From CAYVFC01 sp964450715 (GTDB lineage Bacteria > Myxococcota_A > Polyangia > Polyangiales > JAFGIB01): 27,446 bases of DNA. This document shows, in pieces, positions 7,254 to 14,184 of the stretch (position 1 is the first letter of the stretch; each line of letters opens with the position of its first letter). The stretch spans positions 1-27,446 of the forward strand of contig CAYVFC010000108.1 of assembly GCA_964450715.1 (NCBI GenBank), written 5' to 3'. The notes beneath the pieces are model-generated. The model did not search any database. It saw only the letters and a program-made list of their open reading frames with translations, and was not told where the DNA came from. The position numbers and the translations under genes are program-made.

Positions 7254-8933
7254 TTAGTGCCCGGCTTCCTTGAACACCTGCGCCTCGAAGACCTCGAAGG
7301 TGGCGCCCTCGCGCCAGGCATCCTCGGGCAAGCGGGCCTTGCGGGAGAGGTGGCCGAGCGTCTGCTGCAGGTTCCAGCCCTGTTCCGGGGCGACCTGGGG
7401 CAGGTAGACCGCTCGCCGCCCCAGCTTGGTGATCACCACGCCGTGCTTGCCGATCACGATGTCGCGATAGCTCTTCACCTCGAAGGGCTTGGTCAGCACG
7501 GATATCTCGATCTCCAGCTCCGGGAGCTCGTCGGCCGTGACCGGGGTGAAGCGGCTGTCGTGGGCCGCCGCGTCGACCGCCCGCTTGACCAGGCCGTCGA
7601 CCAGGGGCTCCACCGGCCAGATATTGCCGATACAGCCGCGCAAATCTCCTCGCTTGTGCAGGGTAACGAACACGCCGTAGGAGTCGCGCATGGTGGCGGT
7701 GGGCTGGATGCCGATCTGCTTCGGTTCGATCCGTTTACCGGTGCGCACGTAGCTCTCGACCACGGCGCGCGCCAGCTTGAGGCTCATTCGCTGCTCGCGC
7801 TCGTCGAGCACGGTGGGACCGCCGACCGCTTCCACCTCGGGTAGATCCGGCGTCTCCGGCTTCGCGCCCCCCTCTCTCTCCGGCCAGCGCTTACCAACAA
7901 AGCTGACGGCCAGGTAGCTCACGCTGCTGGAGAAGTCCCCGGTCTGCCTACCGGAGGTGTCGTAGTGCAATAGCCCCATCTGGCTTCCGGGAGGCAGCAA
8001 GGCCAGCAGCACCATGATGGGATCGCAACCGCAGACGGTGATGCCGGTCCGAGCCCGGTAGGCGTCCAGCCCCTCGGGCGAGAGCTTGCGGATCTCCTCC
8101 AGCGCGCCGAAGTCGAGCTTCTTCAGATTACTTTCAATATCTTCCCTGAAGGGGTAGTAGCCGAAGTTGGCTCCGTAGTGGGTGAAGTCGCTGCTGGCCA
8201 GCACCAGATCGCCGGAACCTACGAAGGGCCGGATCTCGTCGGCCAGCTTGCGGGCCTCGGCGGCCGAGATGTCGCCGATCAGGATGGGCACCAGACGGAA
8301 GCCGGGCTCGAGCGCCACCTGCAGGAAGGGAAGCTGGATCTCGATGGAGTGCTCGGGGGCGTGGGGGTGGTCGTCCATGACTATGCCGGGCCGAGCGGCC
8401 AGCTTCTCCGTGACCTCGGTATCCAGCGGGATCTCGCCCAGCGGTGTCTCGAAGGCCGTGGCCGCGGGCACGGCCGCTCCCTTCAGGCGGACCCGGTGAT
8501 TGGGCGCCAACACGAAGACGCGCTCGAACGATTTCCCCTGCACGGCTTTATAGGAGTATCCGGCTGTCTGGCCCGACCAGCGGTGACCGGCGTGCGGTAC
8601 GATGAGCGCCAGCGGCGCTTCCCGGTTCTCCGGCTCCCCGGCCCGGTCGAGGTAGCGCTGCACCTCCGAGCGCAGGCCTTCACGCGAGCCCTGGTACCAG
8701 GTCCCGGCCAGCGCCGCGGGACGTACCCGGGAGGGGCGAGCAGCGGCAGCGCCCTGCGGACGCGAAGCGGTCTGCCGTTTTTCCCTCTCTCGCTCGTCGG
8801 TCATTTTATCCTCCGCTCTGGTAGTGGTTTCCGTCTGTCTGGAACAGCCGCCGCAACCGGCCCCGAAGGGACAGAGCAGGGGAAAGAGCCAGAGGCAGAC
8901 CAACAAGGGCGGAATCGATCGTTCGGTTCTCAT
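7254..8933 (-). CDS. Fused Memo-like/AMMECR1 protein with possible export signal (AmmeMemoRadiSam B-A fusion)
   Basis: The 559-residue reading joins two domains. The Memo-like domain (about 75-330) has IVPHAGHRWSG, PEHSIEIQLPFLQ, SSDFTHYG and ITVCGCDP, keeping the His and Cys residues of the Memo/dioxygenase-like pocket. The AMMECR1 domain (about 370-555) has LRGCIGNIWPVEPL, AAAHDSRFTPVTADELPELEIEISVL and AVYLPQVAPEQGW. In many genomes these domains accompany a radical SAM protein (AmmeMemoRadiSam system), but no such gene is adjacent here. The start is ambiguous. From 8933 the first 30 residues look like a signal peptide (SIPPLLVCLWLFPLLCPFGAGCGGC) with only an imperfect lipobox. A second ATG at 8804 has a near-ideal GGAGG five bases upstream and gives a 516-residue cytoplasmic form. 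The two may be alternative products. birA follows 17 bases downstream. The biochemical role of the fusion is not established. Confidence 0.88.
   Translation of the reverse strand: MRTERSIPPLLVCLWLFPLLCPFGAGCGGCSRQTETTTRAEDKMTDEREREKRQTASRPQGAAAARPSRVRPAALAGTWYQGSREGLRSEVQRYLDRAGEPENREAPLALIVPHAGHRWSGQTAGYSYKAVQGKSFERVFVLAPNHRVRLKGAAVPAATAFETPLGEIPLDTEVTEKLAARPGIVMDDHPHAPEHSIEIQLPFLQVALEPGFRLVPILIGDISAAEARKLADEIRPFVGSGDLVLASSDFTHYGANFGYYPFREDIESNLKKLDFGALEEIRKLSPEGLDAYRARTGITVCGCDPIMVLLALLPPGSQMGLLHYDTSGRQTGDFSSSVSYLAVSFVGKRWPEREGGAKPETPDLPEVEAVGGPTVLDEREQRMSLKLARAVVESYVRTGKRIEPKQIGIQPTATMRDSYGVFVTLHKRGDLRGCIGNIWPVEPLVDGLVKRAVDAAAHDSRFTPVTADELPELEIEISVLTKPFEVKSYRDIVIGKHGVVITKLGRRAVYLPQVAPEQGWNLQQTLGHLSRKARLPEDAWREGATFEVFEAQVFKEAGH
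8810..8814 (-). promoter_or_regulatory. Strong internal ribosome-binding site for short Memo/AMMECR1 form
   Basis: GGAGG (minus strand) lies five bases before the in-frame ATG at 8804-8802. It is a better ribosome-binding site than the one before the upstream ATG at 8933, where only GACGGGGAA is seen. It decides whether the protein is made without the N-terminal export signal. Confidence 0.55.
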
Positions 8934-9027
8934 TTCCCCGTCACCCGCATCAAAGAGAGGACTACCGCACTCCCAGCCGCGAGGCAATCGCGAGGGACCA
9001 ATCTGGCAAGGGCGCTAGAGTTGCTGG

Positions 9028-9033
9028 TATTAT
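9028..9033 (+). promoter_or_regulatory. Possible -10 element of a leaderless transcript
   Basis: TATTAT matches the sigma-70 -10 consensus at five of six positions and ends six bases before the GTG at 9040, so transcription would begin at or next to the start codon. No ribosome-binding site lies between them. The -35 region (around 9004-9010, TGGCAA) is weak. Confidence 0.4.
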
Positions 9034-9039
9034 TGATTC

Positions 9040-10698
9040 GTGGCTACGGACGATCAGGGAGCAAGCCCCGGGCAGAAGCCGCAGCAGCCGCCCGCGCCCG
9101 AAACCCAGGAGCAGGCGACCGGGGGAGCGGTGGGAACGCCGACCGCACCCGAGGCGGACGACCTGCTCGCCGCGATGCTCTCCGGCGACCCGGCCGAGCC
9201 CGCGACCAACCGGCAGGAGGCGCCGGCAGCAGACGAACCGCTGGCCTCGCTCTTCGACGAGCCGGCCGAGCCCCGGGGCGAGCCGGCCGAGCCCCGGGAC
9301 GAGCAGCAGGCAGCCCCCGGGACCGAACAGCCGGCCGATTCGCCTCTACCGCCACCGCGCCCTTCGCTCGAGCCCAGACCCTCGCCCACGGCGTTGCCGC
9401 CACTCAAGCCTCTCACTGCGGAAGAGCGCCAGAAGCTGCTCTGGATCCGCATCGTCACGGTGAACGACTTCTTCCGCGTGCTGAACGTTTTCGGAAAGGC
9501 CGACGACGAGACCCGAGAAGCGGTCATCGAGATCGGCGAAGCCTTCACCGCGATGTGTGAGGGCGGCGTCATGGACGAGGCCGCGCTCGGCCGTATACAG
9601 GATGAGGTGAGCGCGGTCGAGGACACTCTGCTCAGAATCGATGAATCTATCCCGCGGGACCTCTTTCTACGTGCGGTCGACGAGGGGAGCATTCCGGTCG
9701 AGCAGCTCCGGCGGTACGCCAGGCTGCTGGCGAGCCGGCCCATCCCCATGGGGCCGCGAATGGACCGTTTCGACCTGCTGGCCACCCGCTTGCTCTGCGT
9801 GAAGACCGTCTCGGGCTTCCACCGGCTGCTGGACCGGCGAGCCGCCAAGAACGTGCTGCGCGACATGGTCGGCGGTCTCGACAGCCGCGTCACGGCCGAG
9901 GACCGGCAGCAGACGCTGGCCACCATAAGCGAGGCGCAGGAGAAGCTCCCGGAGTTCACCTCGCTGCAAGCCTTCTTCGAGAGCGGGTACTACCTCGACG
10001 CGTACGGCTACAAGCTCACCTCCCGCAAGCAGCTGGTCGATCCGGAGGTTCTCTACAATACCGTCTCGCTGAACGCTGCCATTCTCAACCATCTGGAAGA
10101 GCTGCGAGGTACGAGCATGGGGCGCGACGAGGTGGCCCAGAAGCTCCTGCAGCAAGAGGGCGAGGTCCGCGCCATCCTGGTGCCCGCGGCCAAGCGCAAG
10201 AAGCCGAAGCCCAAGGCAAGCCAGCGGCCGAAACCGAGGTACGGGAAGAAGAAACCCACCCTGCTCTCCTGGGACAAGCTGGCGAACCGCTACCCCATCC
10301 TGGACAAGCTCGATCCCGGACAGGTAAAGATGGCCGGAGCGATCCTGCTGGTCGTGGTCGCCGGGGTGAGCCTGTTCGTCTCCGGAGCTCTGGGCGGGAG
10401 TGGCCGAATTGGCGGCGCCGGTGTATCGAACATCGAAAGAAAGGACCTGAAGGCGCTCTCCCCGCTTCTGCTCCGCGGCATTCGGATCGAGAAAGAGGGA
10501 AAGGCGACGCTCGATGCCAAGATCAAGAGATTGAAGTGGGAGAAGCTGGAAGCGAAGGTCCGCGCAAGGATGGCCGAATCTATCGCACACGAGCTAGCGA
10601 GGCAGAGGCTGGATAACGCGAAGATCTCGCTTTTCGAGACCGGAGCGACGGTCATCCTGATATCGGACGGCAGCGTCGTCGCCGTCCAGGGCCAATGA
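9040..10698 (+). CDS. Unrecognised membrane protein with long disordered acidic N-terminus
   Basis: I do not recognise this 552-residue protein. Residues 1-125 are low-complexity (Pro, Ala, Glu, Asp, Gln), with acidic motifs such as EADDLLAAMLSGDP and PLASLFDEPAEP and a 7-residue repeat EPAEPR(G/D). Residues about 130-385 are helical with no obvious catalytic motif, then a very basic stretch follows (KRKKPKPKASQRPKPRYGKKKP, abbreviated here as the Lys/Arg/Pro block). One membrane segment lies near 431-452 (MAGAILLVVVAGVSLFVSGAL). A C-terminal domain of about 95 residues follows. The basic block before the membrane helix predicts the large N-terminal part in the cytoplasm and the small C-terminal domain outside. 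The GTG start lacks a ribosome-binding site but has a -10 element just upstream. Its acidic LFDE-type motifs resemble those in the long PilT-like ATPase at 22989-25436. Confidence 0.85.
   Translation: MATDDQGASPGQKPQQPPAPETQEQATGGAVGTPTAPEADDLLAAMLSGDPAEPATNRQEAPAADEPLASLFDEPAEPRGEPAEPRDEQQAAPGTEQPADSPLPPPRPSLEPRPSPTALPPLKPLTAEERQKLLWIRIVTVNDFFRVLNVFGKADDETREAVIEIGEAFTAMCEGGVMDEAALGRIQDEVSAVEDTLLRIDESIPRDLFLRAVDEGSIPVEQLRRYARLLASRPIPMGPRMDRFDLLATRLLCVKTVSGFHRLLDRRAAKNVLRDMVGGLDSRVTAEDRQQTLATISEAQEKLPEFTSLQAFFESGYYLDAYGYKLTSRKQLVDPEVLYNTVSLNAAILNHLEELRGTSMGRDEVAQKLLQQEGEVRAILVPAAKRKKPKPKASQRPKPRYGKKKPTLLSWDKLANRYPILDKLDPGQVKMAGAILLVVVAGVSLFVSGALGGSGRIGGAGVSNIERKDLKALSPLLLRGIRIEKEGKATLDAKIKRLKWEKLEAKVRARMAESIAHELARQRLDNAKISLFETGATVILISDGSVVAVQGQ
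9259..9299 (+). repeat. 21-base tandem repeat, two copies, in coding sequence
   Basis: A 21-base unit beginning GAGCCGGCCGAGCCCCGGG occurs twice in tandem (9259 and 9280) and encodes the residues EPAEPRG then EPAEPRD in the disordered part of the membrane protein. It may vary in copy number between strains. Confidence 0.75.
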
Positions 10699-10771
10699 GA
10701 GCCGTTCCGCCTCCCTATACGCCGCAGAATCCAGCTGTAATTCGTCCCGCTCCGATTTTCCGAGACGCGGC

Positions 10772-11338
10772 CTACTCGGTTTCGTTGATCACGTAGAAGC
10801 CGCGCGAGTGATACAGCTCGTTCTGCTCATCCGAGCCGATGGCCAAATCGAACGTGCTATATGTATGATCGCCGTCCAGGTCGCCATTCGCGCGCGCCGT
10901 ATACAGGTTCGTATTCTTGGCCGTGTTCCCGCAAAACCCGCCTTCCGGTGCTGTCGTGACGAGGGTGTACCCATAAAAAATGTAGTCGGCGATACTGAAA
11001 CCGATATAGTGGAAGTCTCCCGGGCACTCGTTACCGTCCGTGAACCGCTTCTTTTCGTCGCTGTAGCTCTCGGGGCAGGGGCCGAGCTTCGATCCGCCGA
11101 CCGTGCAGTACCCGGAGGTGCTGGCCTTCATGCCCTCTCCGGTTAGCTCCCCGGAGTAGTAGGCCGCCGCGCCCTTGAACATCATATTGACGTTGCTGGT
11201 CGCCTCTGCCGTACGCGAGCGAGCCACGAAGGTCCGGAATGCGGGGATGGCGAGCGCCGCCAGGATGCCGAGAATCGCGATCACGATCATCAGCTCAATC
11301 AACGTGAATCCCGTCTTCTTCTCGAGCGCGTTGCCCAT
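10772..11338 (-). CDS. pilA: Type IV major-pilin-like prepilin
   Basis: The 188-residue prepilin has a 10-residue leader MGNALEKKTG, the prepilin peptidase cleavage site before Phe+1, Glu at +5 (FTLIE), and a hydrophobic helix ending AALAIPAF. This is a textbook class III signal, so the protein is processed by PilD and assembled as a pilus or pseudopilus subunit. The globular part contains CTVGGSKLGPC, a further CPGDF and GFCGN, giving possible disulfide pairs, plus DGDHTYSTFDLAIGSD as in deltaproteobacterial PilA proteins. The start at 11338 is supported by AGGAGG nine bases upstream; a longer reading from 11359 gives an unlikely leader. A sigma-54-type promoter lies about 60 bases upstream. 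No pilin-assembly genes adjoin it, but two PilT-like ATPases lie 11 kb away. A minor pilin is possible; length and promoter favour a major subunit. Confidence 0.92.
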   Translation of the reverse strand: MGNALEKKTGFTLIELMIVIAILGILAALAIPAFRTFVARSRTAEATSNVNMMFKGAAAYYSGELTGEGMKASTSGYCTVGGSKLGPCPESYSDEKKRFTDGNECPGDFHYIGFSIADYIFYGYTLVTTAPEGGFCGNTAKNTNLYTARANGDLDGDHTYSTFDLAIGSDEQNELYHSRGFYVINETE

Positions 11339-11399
11339 ATCGTCCTTCCTCCTACCCATACCTACACATGAACCGCGTCCTCGCTTTGGGCTAAAAATA

Positions 11400-11415
11400 T
11401 GCAGTTATCATGCCA
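11400..11415 (-). promoter_or_regulatory. Sigma-54 (-24/-12) promoter for pilA
   Basis: TGGCATGATAACTGCA on the minus strand fits the RpoN pattern. GG and GC are separated by exactly ten bases, and the flanking TGGCA and TGCA cores are kept. Transcription would start near 11389, leaving a leader of about 50 bases before the pilA ATG. Known pilA genes of Myxococcus, Geobacter and Pseudomonas are sigma-54 dependent and activated by PilR-type regulators, which supports the assignment. Confidence 0.7.
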
Positions 11416-11521
11416 CTGTAAGCGTACGAATCGAGCCCTAGATCTAGGCGCAAACCACCTGTTTCGGTTAGTCGTTGATCAATTGTACTTCGATCGATCG
11501 GGAAAAATCTAGCGAACCGCG

Positions 11522-11536
11522 TGACAAAAACTGTCA
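11522..11536. promoter_or_regulatory. Inverted repeat TGACA-N5-TGTCA, candidate PilR-type enhancer site
   Basis: This perfect 5+5 inverted repeat lies about 140 bases upstream of the predicted pilA transcription start, the usual position for a bacterial enhancer-binding protein. The half-site resembles the (C/G)TGTC element described for Pseudomonas PilR. The assignment rests on position and motif only. Confidence 0.4.
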
Positions 11537-11624
11537 TCGCACCGGAATCCCGAGACGTCCGCAACAGCGCGGAACGATCCGCAACGCGGACCGATCCCGA
11601 CTGCCAAGGCTGCAAACCGCCCGT

Positions 11625-12305
11625 TCAGGGGCTTCCGCAACGTAGGCGGGCCCGCCTCCCGAGCAAGCTCGAGAAGGCTTCGATGCAGAGGCTCGACACC
11701 TCGTCCATGTCGACCGTCCGCCCCAGCTCGCGCTCGAGCGACGTCACGCCTCGGTCGCGGATCCCGCAGGGAACGATCAGCCCAAAGGCGTCGAGGTCGG
11801 TATTAGCGTTGAAGGCCAGGCCGTGCATGGTCACCCAGCGGCGGATACGCACGCCGACCGCCCCCAGCTTGCGTTCGCCGACCCAGACGCCGTGCAGCCC
11901 CTCGCTGCGCCCGGCCGCCAGCCGGTACGCGGCCGCCATCTGTACCATGACCTCCTCCAGCTTCCAGATGTATCGCCCGACGTCCCGCTCCCCGGCCGTC
12001 AGGGCGATGATGGGGTAGGCCACCAGCTGCCCGGGCCCGTGATAGGTCACCTCGCCGCCCCGACCGCTGGCGAACAGCTCGATCCCGCGCGCGTCGAGAG
12101 CCGCGCGATCGCCGAGCACGTGTTCCCGCCTGGCTCCGACCCCCAGGGTGATAACCGGATCGTGCTCCAGTATCAACAATGTATCCGGGGTCCGGTTTCC
12201 TATCCTCGCTTCGACCACCCTTTCCTGCATAGCGAGCGCCGCCGCGTAGTCGATTCTACCCAGCCGGTAAACGTCGAGCTGGCGGTCCGCTGCCCTGCTT
12301 CCCAT
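11625..12305 (-). CDS. lipB: Octanoyltransferase LipB
   Basis: LipB moves octanoyl groups from acyl carrier protein to lipoyl domains, the first step of endogenous lipoate synthesis. The family motifs are GRGGEVTYHGPGQLVAYPI (substrate His region), ERKLGAVGVRI (catalytic Lys region) and VTMHGLAFNANTDLDAFGLIVPCGI (catalytic Cys in the PCG motif). With the ATG at 12305 the length is 226 residues, normal for LipB. A longer reading from a TTG at 12347 adds 14 residues, but that codon directly abuts a long hairpin and has no ribosome-binding site. Neither start has a clear one, so translation may be inefficient or leaderless. No lipA lies in the window. The gene ends just before the pilA control region; no terminator is obvious. 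Confidence 0.93.
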   Translation of the reverse strand: MGSRAADRQLDVYRLGRIDYAAALAMQERVVEARIGNRTPDTLLILEHDPVITLGVGARREHVLGDRAALDARGIELFASGRGGEVTYHGPGQLVAYPIIALTAGERDVGRYIWKLEEVMVQMAAAYRLAAGRSEGLHGVWVGERKLGAVGVRIRRWVTMHGLAFNANTDLDAFGLIVPCGIRDRGVTSLERELGRTVDMDEVSSLCIEAFSSLLGRRARLRCGSP

Positions 12306-12348
12306 CCCTATCGGAGCCAGCGTGTACCTTTTACCCCGCGCGATCAAC

Positions 12349-12390
12349 CGCTCGCGCCACCCCTCGGCTTGCCGGGGGGTGGCGCGAGCG
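12349..12390. repeat. Long perfect inverted repeat between lipB and a lipoprotein gene
   Basis: The arms CGCTCGCGCCACCCC (12349-12363) and GGGGTGGCGCGAGCG (12376-12390) pair perfectly over 15 bases. The 12-base middle can extend the stem through CGG/CCG around a CTTG loop. It lies between divergent genes and has no T-run on either side, so it is not an ordinary terminator. It could be a regulatory hairpin upstream of lipB, a protein-binding site, or a mobile short palindromic repeat. Confidence 0.7.
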
Positions 12391-12432
12391 CCGACCTCGC
12401 GATATGGTCGCTCGATTCACGGATCCTAGGCC

Positions 12433-12945
12433 ATGCAAAAAGCTCTAGCAAAAGCGCTCCTGCGGGCAATCGTCGCGCCACCGCATTCCGCCGCGCTGCT
12501 GGCGATCTTGCTCTCCCTGCCCTCCTGCAGCTCCCAGCCGGCCGACGCTACTGCGAGCGGCGCGCTTTCCGCTTTCCTGCAGGCGCTCGATCGCGGCACC
12601 CACGATCCGGAGGCGTTGCGCGAGGCCTACGGCTTGCTGGACCGACGTGCGCGGGCCGCACTCGCGGCGAGCGCACGTAAGACCGAGACGCTGGCGGGGG
12701 GCCGGCGCTTCGCCCCCTGGGAGATGCTCACGCAGGGCAGGTTCCACCTACGCTTCACCCCTGCTCGCCGCAACGCCATGCAAGAGCGAATCGATGGCGA
12801 CCGCGCGGTGGTAGTGGTCCGGGGCGACTCGGCCGGAAAGCGGGCCGAGGTGCAGATGGTGCGCGAAGCAGGCGGCTGGCGGGTGGTTCTCGACATTCCG
12901 GAGACGCGGGGCGACTCGGCTCCCGACGCCGGGGACGAGCCGTAG
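12433..12945 (+). CDS. Small putative lipoprotein (NTF2-like style)
   Basis: The 170-residue product has a signal peptide with hydrophobic core AALLAILLSL and lipobox LPSC (Cys at about residue 32). The mature part is one alpha/beta domain of about 125 residues with FLQALDRGTHDPEALREAYGLLDRRARAAL, then alternating strands ending GGWRVVLDIPETRG. This pattern, helices and then a terminal GxWRVxL strand, is like NTF2-like lipoproteins (DUF4878 type), which are envelope proteins of unknown role. The assignment is by pattern only. The gene precedes the VWA lipoprotein by 93 bases on the same strand, with a possible separate promoter in between. Confidence 0.75.
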   Translation: MQKALAKALLRAIVAPPHSAALLAILLSLPSCSSQPADATASGALSAFLQALDRGTHDPEALREAYGLLDRRARAALAASARKTETLAGGRRFAPWEMLTQGRFHLRFTPARRNAMQERIDGDRAVVVVRGDSAGKRAEVQMVREAGGWRVVLDIPETRGDSAPDAGDEP

Positions 12946-12991
12946 AGCGCTCGGAACAGCCTCGGTACGCGCCGCCGCCGGGCTATTGCCC

Positions 12992-13019
12992 TTGTCTCCG
13001 AACCCTGCTGGTGTATCCT
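12992..13019 (+). promoter_or_regulatory. Possible sigma-70 promoter for VWA lipoprotein
   Basis: TTGTCT and TATCCT are separated by 16 bases. The predicted start near 13026 leaves a very short leader containing GGAGAGAG before the GTG at 13039. The match is moderate. Confidence 0.3.
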
Positions 13020-13038
13020 GAGTCGCGGAGAGAGACCT

Positions 13039-14073
13039 GTGCGTAATCCCGTTCCGTTCTTCACGCTCACGGCGCTATTGGCGGGCGGCTGCGGTGGCGG
13101 CCTGCAACTCGAAGTGGTGGATGCCGCCCACCGGAAGCCGAGCAACGTGGCCGTCTTCTTCAGCGTGGAGACCGCCGACGGAGAACCGGTAGCCAACCTC
13201 GTCGCTACCGATTTCAAGATCTACGAAGACGATGTACTGGTATCGGTAGACGAGAGCCGCCAGACCATCGTCAGCCCGGAGATCGTGGCCGAGCACCACG
13301 CGTTGTTGCTGGTCGACATGAGCGCGAGCGTGACCGAAAGCGACAAGATCCCGGCGGTCGTCCAATCGGTATCCGACTTCGTCGATGAGGTGGGCCGTTA
13401 TCAGCGCCTCGGCGTCTACGCTTTCGACGGGTCGGAGAAGCTGCACGAAATCTTGCCCTTCACCTCGGCGGATCGGGAGTCTGCCACCCGCGCGGCGGTT
13501 GCCCGGCTGGGCGAGTTCCGGGCCAAGGATCCCTCCACCAACCTGCACGGCGCGGTGTTACAGGCGGTGGACGAGCTCGACCGAGCCGTCAAGCGCTCAC
13601 AAGCTCCGCAACGATTCGGCACCTTGGTGGTCTTCACCGACGGCACCGACCACGCCGCGCGGCTGAGCTTCGAGGACATGGTCGCCCGGCTCGATCAGAG
13701 CGAGCACGCCACCTTCGCCATCGGGGTGGGCAACGAGATCGACGACGCCACGCTTCAGCAGATCGGACGAGACCGCTACATCCGCGTGGAGGATAAGGAC
13801 GCGCTGCAGGCCGCCTTTCAGCAGATCGGCTCGCGCATCGTCGACCTCACGAGGAGATACTACCTGCTGAGCTACTGCAGCCCTGCGCGAGCGGGAAAGC
13901 ACGAGGTGAAGATCGAGGCGGGCGCGGACGGGGCGAGCGGCGTGCTCGGCTACAGCTTCGACGCCAAGGGGTTCGACCCGGGCTGCGATCCCGGCAAGCC
14001 TCCACCCTTTTCGCCCGAGCGCAGCGTCCGTAAGAAGCGGCAGCAGGAGTCGCGAGCGGCGAACAAGCCGTAG
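13039..14073 (+). CDS. Lipoprotein with von Willebrand factor A domain
   Basis: The 344-residue product starts at GTG, preceded by GGAGAGAG. The N-terminus has a short signal peptide ending near TALLAGGC, a marginal lipobox. Residues about 25-80 form a small beta domain with DFKIYEDDVLVSVDESRQ, similar to the module that precedes VWA domains in other bacterial proteins. The VWA domain (about 85-290) has the metal-ion-dependent adhesion site residues DMSAS (93-97) and TDGTD (200-204), with a threonine in DPSTNLHGAV near 173. The C-terminus is Lys/Arg/Pro-rich. VWA domains bind protein ligands through a divalent metal; here the protein is probably at the outer face of the envelope. The ligand is unknown. 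Confidence 0.85.
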   Translation: MRNPVPFFTLTALLAGGCGGGLQLEVVDAAHRKPSNVAVFFSVETADGEPVANLVATDFKIYEDDVLVSVDESRQTIVSPEIVAEHHALLLVDMSASVTESDKIPAVVQSVSDFVDEVGRYQRLGVYAFDGSEKLHEILPFTSADRESATRAAVARLGEFRAKDPSTNLHGAVLQAVDELDRAVKRSQAPQRFGTLVVFTDGTDHAARLSFEDMVARLDQSEHATFAIGVGNEIDDATLQQIGRDRYIRVEDKDALQAAFQQIGSRIVDLTRRYYLLSYCSPARAGKHEVKIEAGADGASGVLGYSFDAKGFDPGCDPGKPPPFSPERSVRKKRQQESRAANKP

Positions 14074-14104
14074 CGTGGGCGTAACGCAGCGCCACCGACG
14101 TCAT

Positions 14105-14132
14105 ACGGGCGGGCGCAAGGCCCGCCCCTACA
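14105..14132 (-). repeat. Short hairpin repeat, copy 1
   Basis: GGGCGGGC (14107-14114) and GCCCGCCC (14120-14127) form an 8-bp stem with a 5-base loop, flanked by CCTAC. Read on the minus strand it aligns with the element at 14158-14184, so the two are inverted copies of one family. It follows the VWA gene and may also end transcription. Confidence 0.55.
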
Positions 14133-14157
14133 GCGTTTATGCGGCCATCATCGAATC

Positions 14158-14184
14158 GTAGGGGAGGCGCTTGCCCCCTCCCGT
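14158..14184 (+). repeat. Short hairpin repeat, copy 2, inverted relative to copy 1
   Basis: This element begins GTAGGGGAGGCG, continues CTTGCCCCCTCCCGT, and matches the reverse complement of copy 1 at most positions. The stem has diverged from it. It lies against the stop of the 72-residue membrane protein gene. Confidence 0.5.

Larger units (their letters stand above)
11339..11624 (-). promoter_or_regulatory. pilA upstream control region
   Basis: These 286 bases separate lipB from pilA and hold no gene. They are more AT-rich than the surroundings. From the pilA side outward they contain the ribosome-binding site, a -24/-12 promoter (11400-11415), a 12-base perfect palindrome CCTAGATCTAGG (11437-11448), and an inverted repeat TGACA-N5-TGTCA (11522-11536), a layout typical of enhancer-dependent promoters. 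Confidence 0.6.

Noticed and set aside
8178..9560. Long plus-strand frame of 460 residues
   Set aside because: It crosses the Memo/AMMECR1 gene antisense and runs into the membrane protein gene in another frame; Arg/Gly-rich shadow translation.
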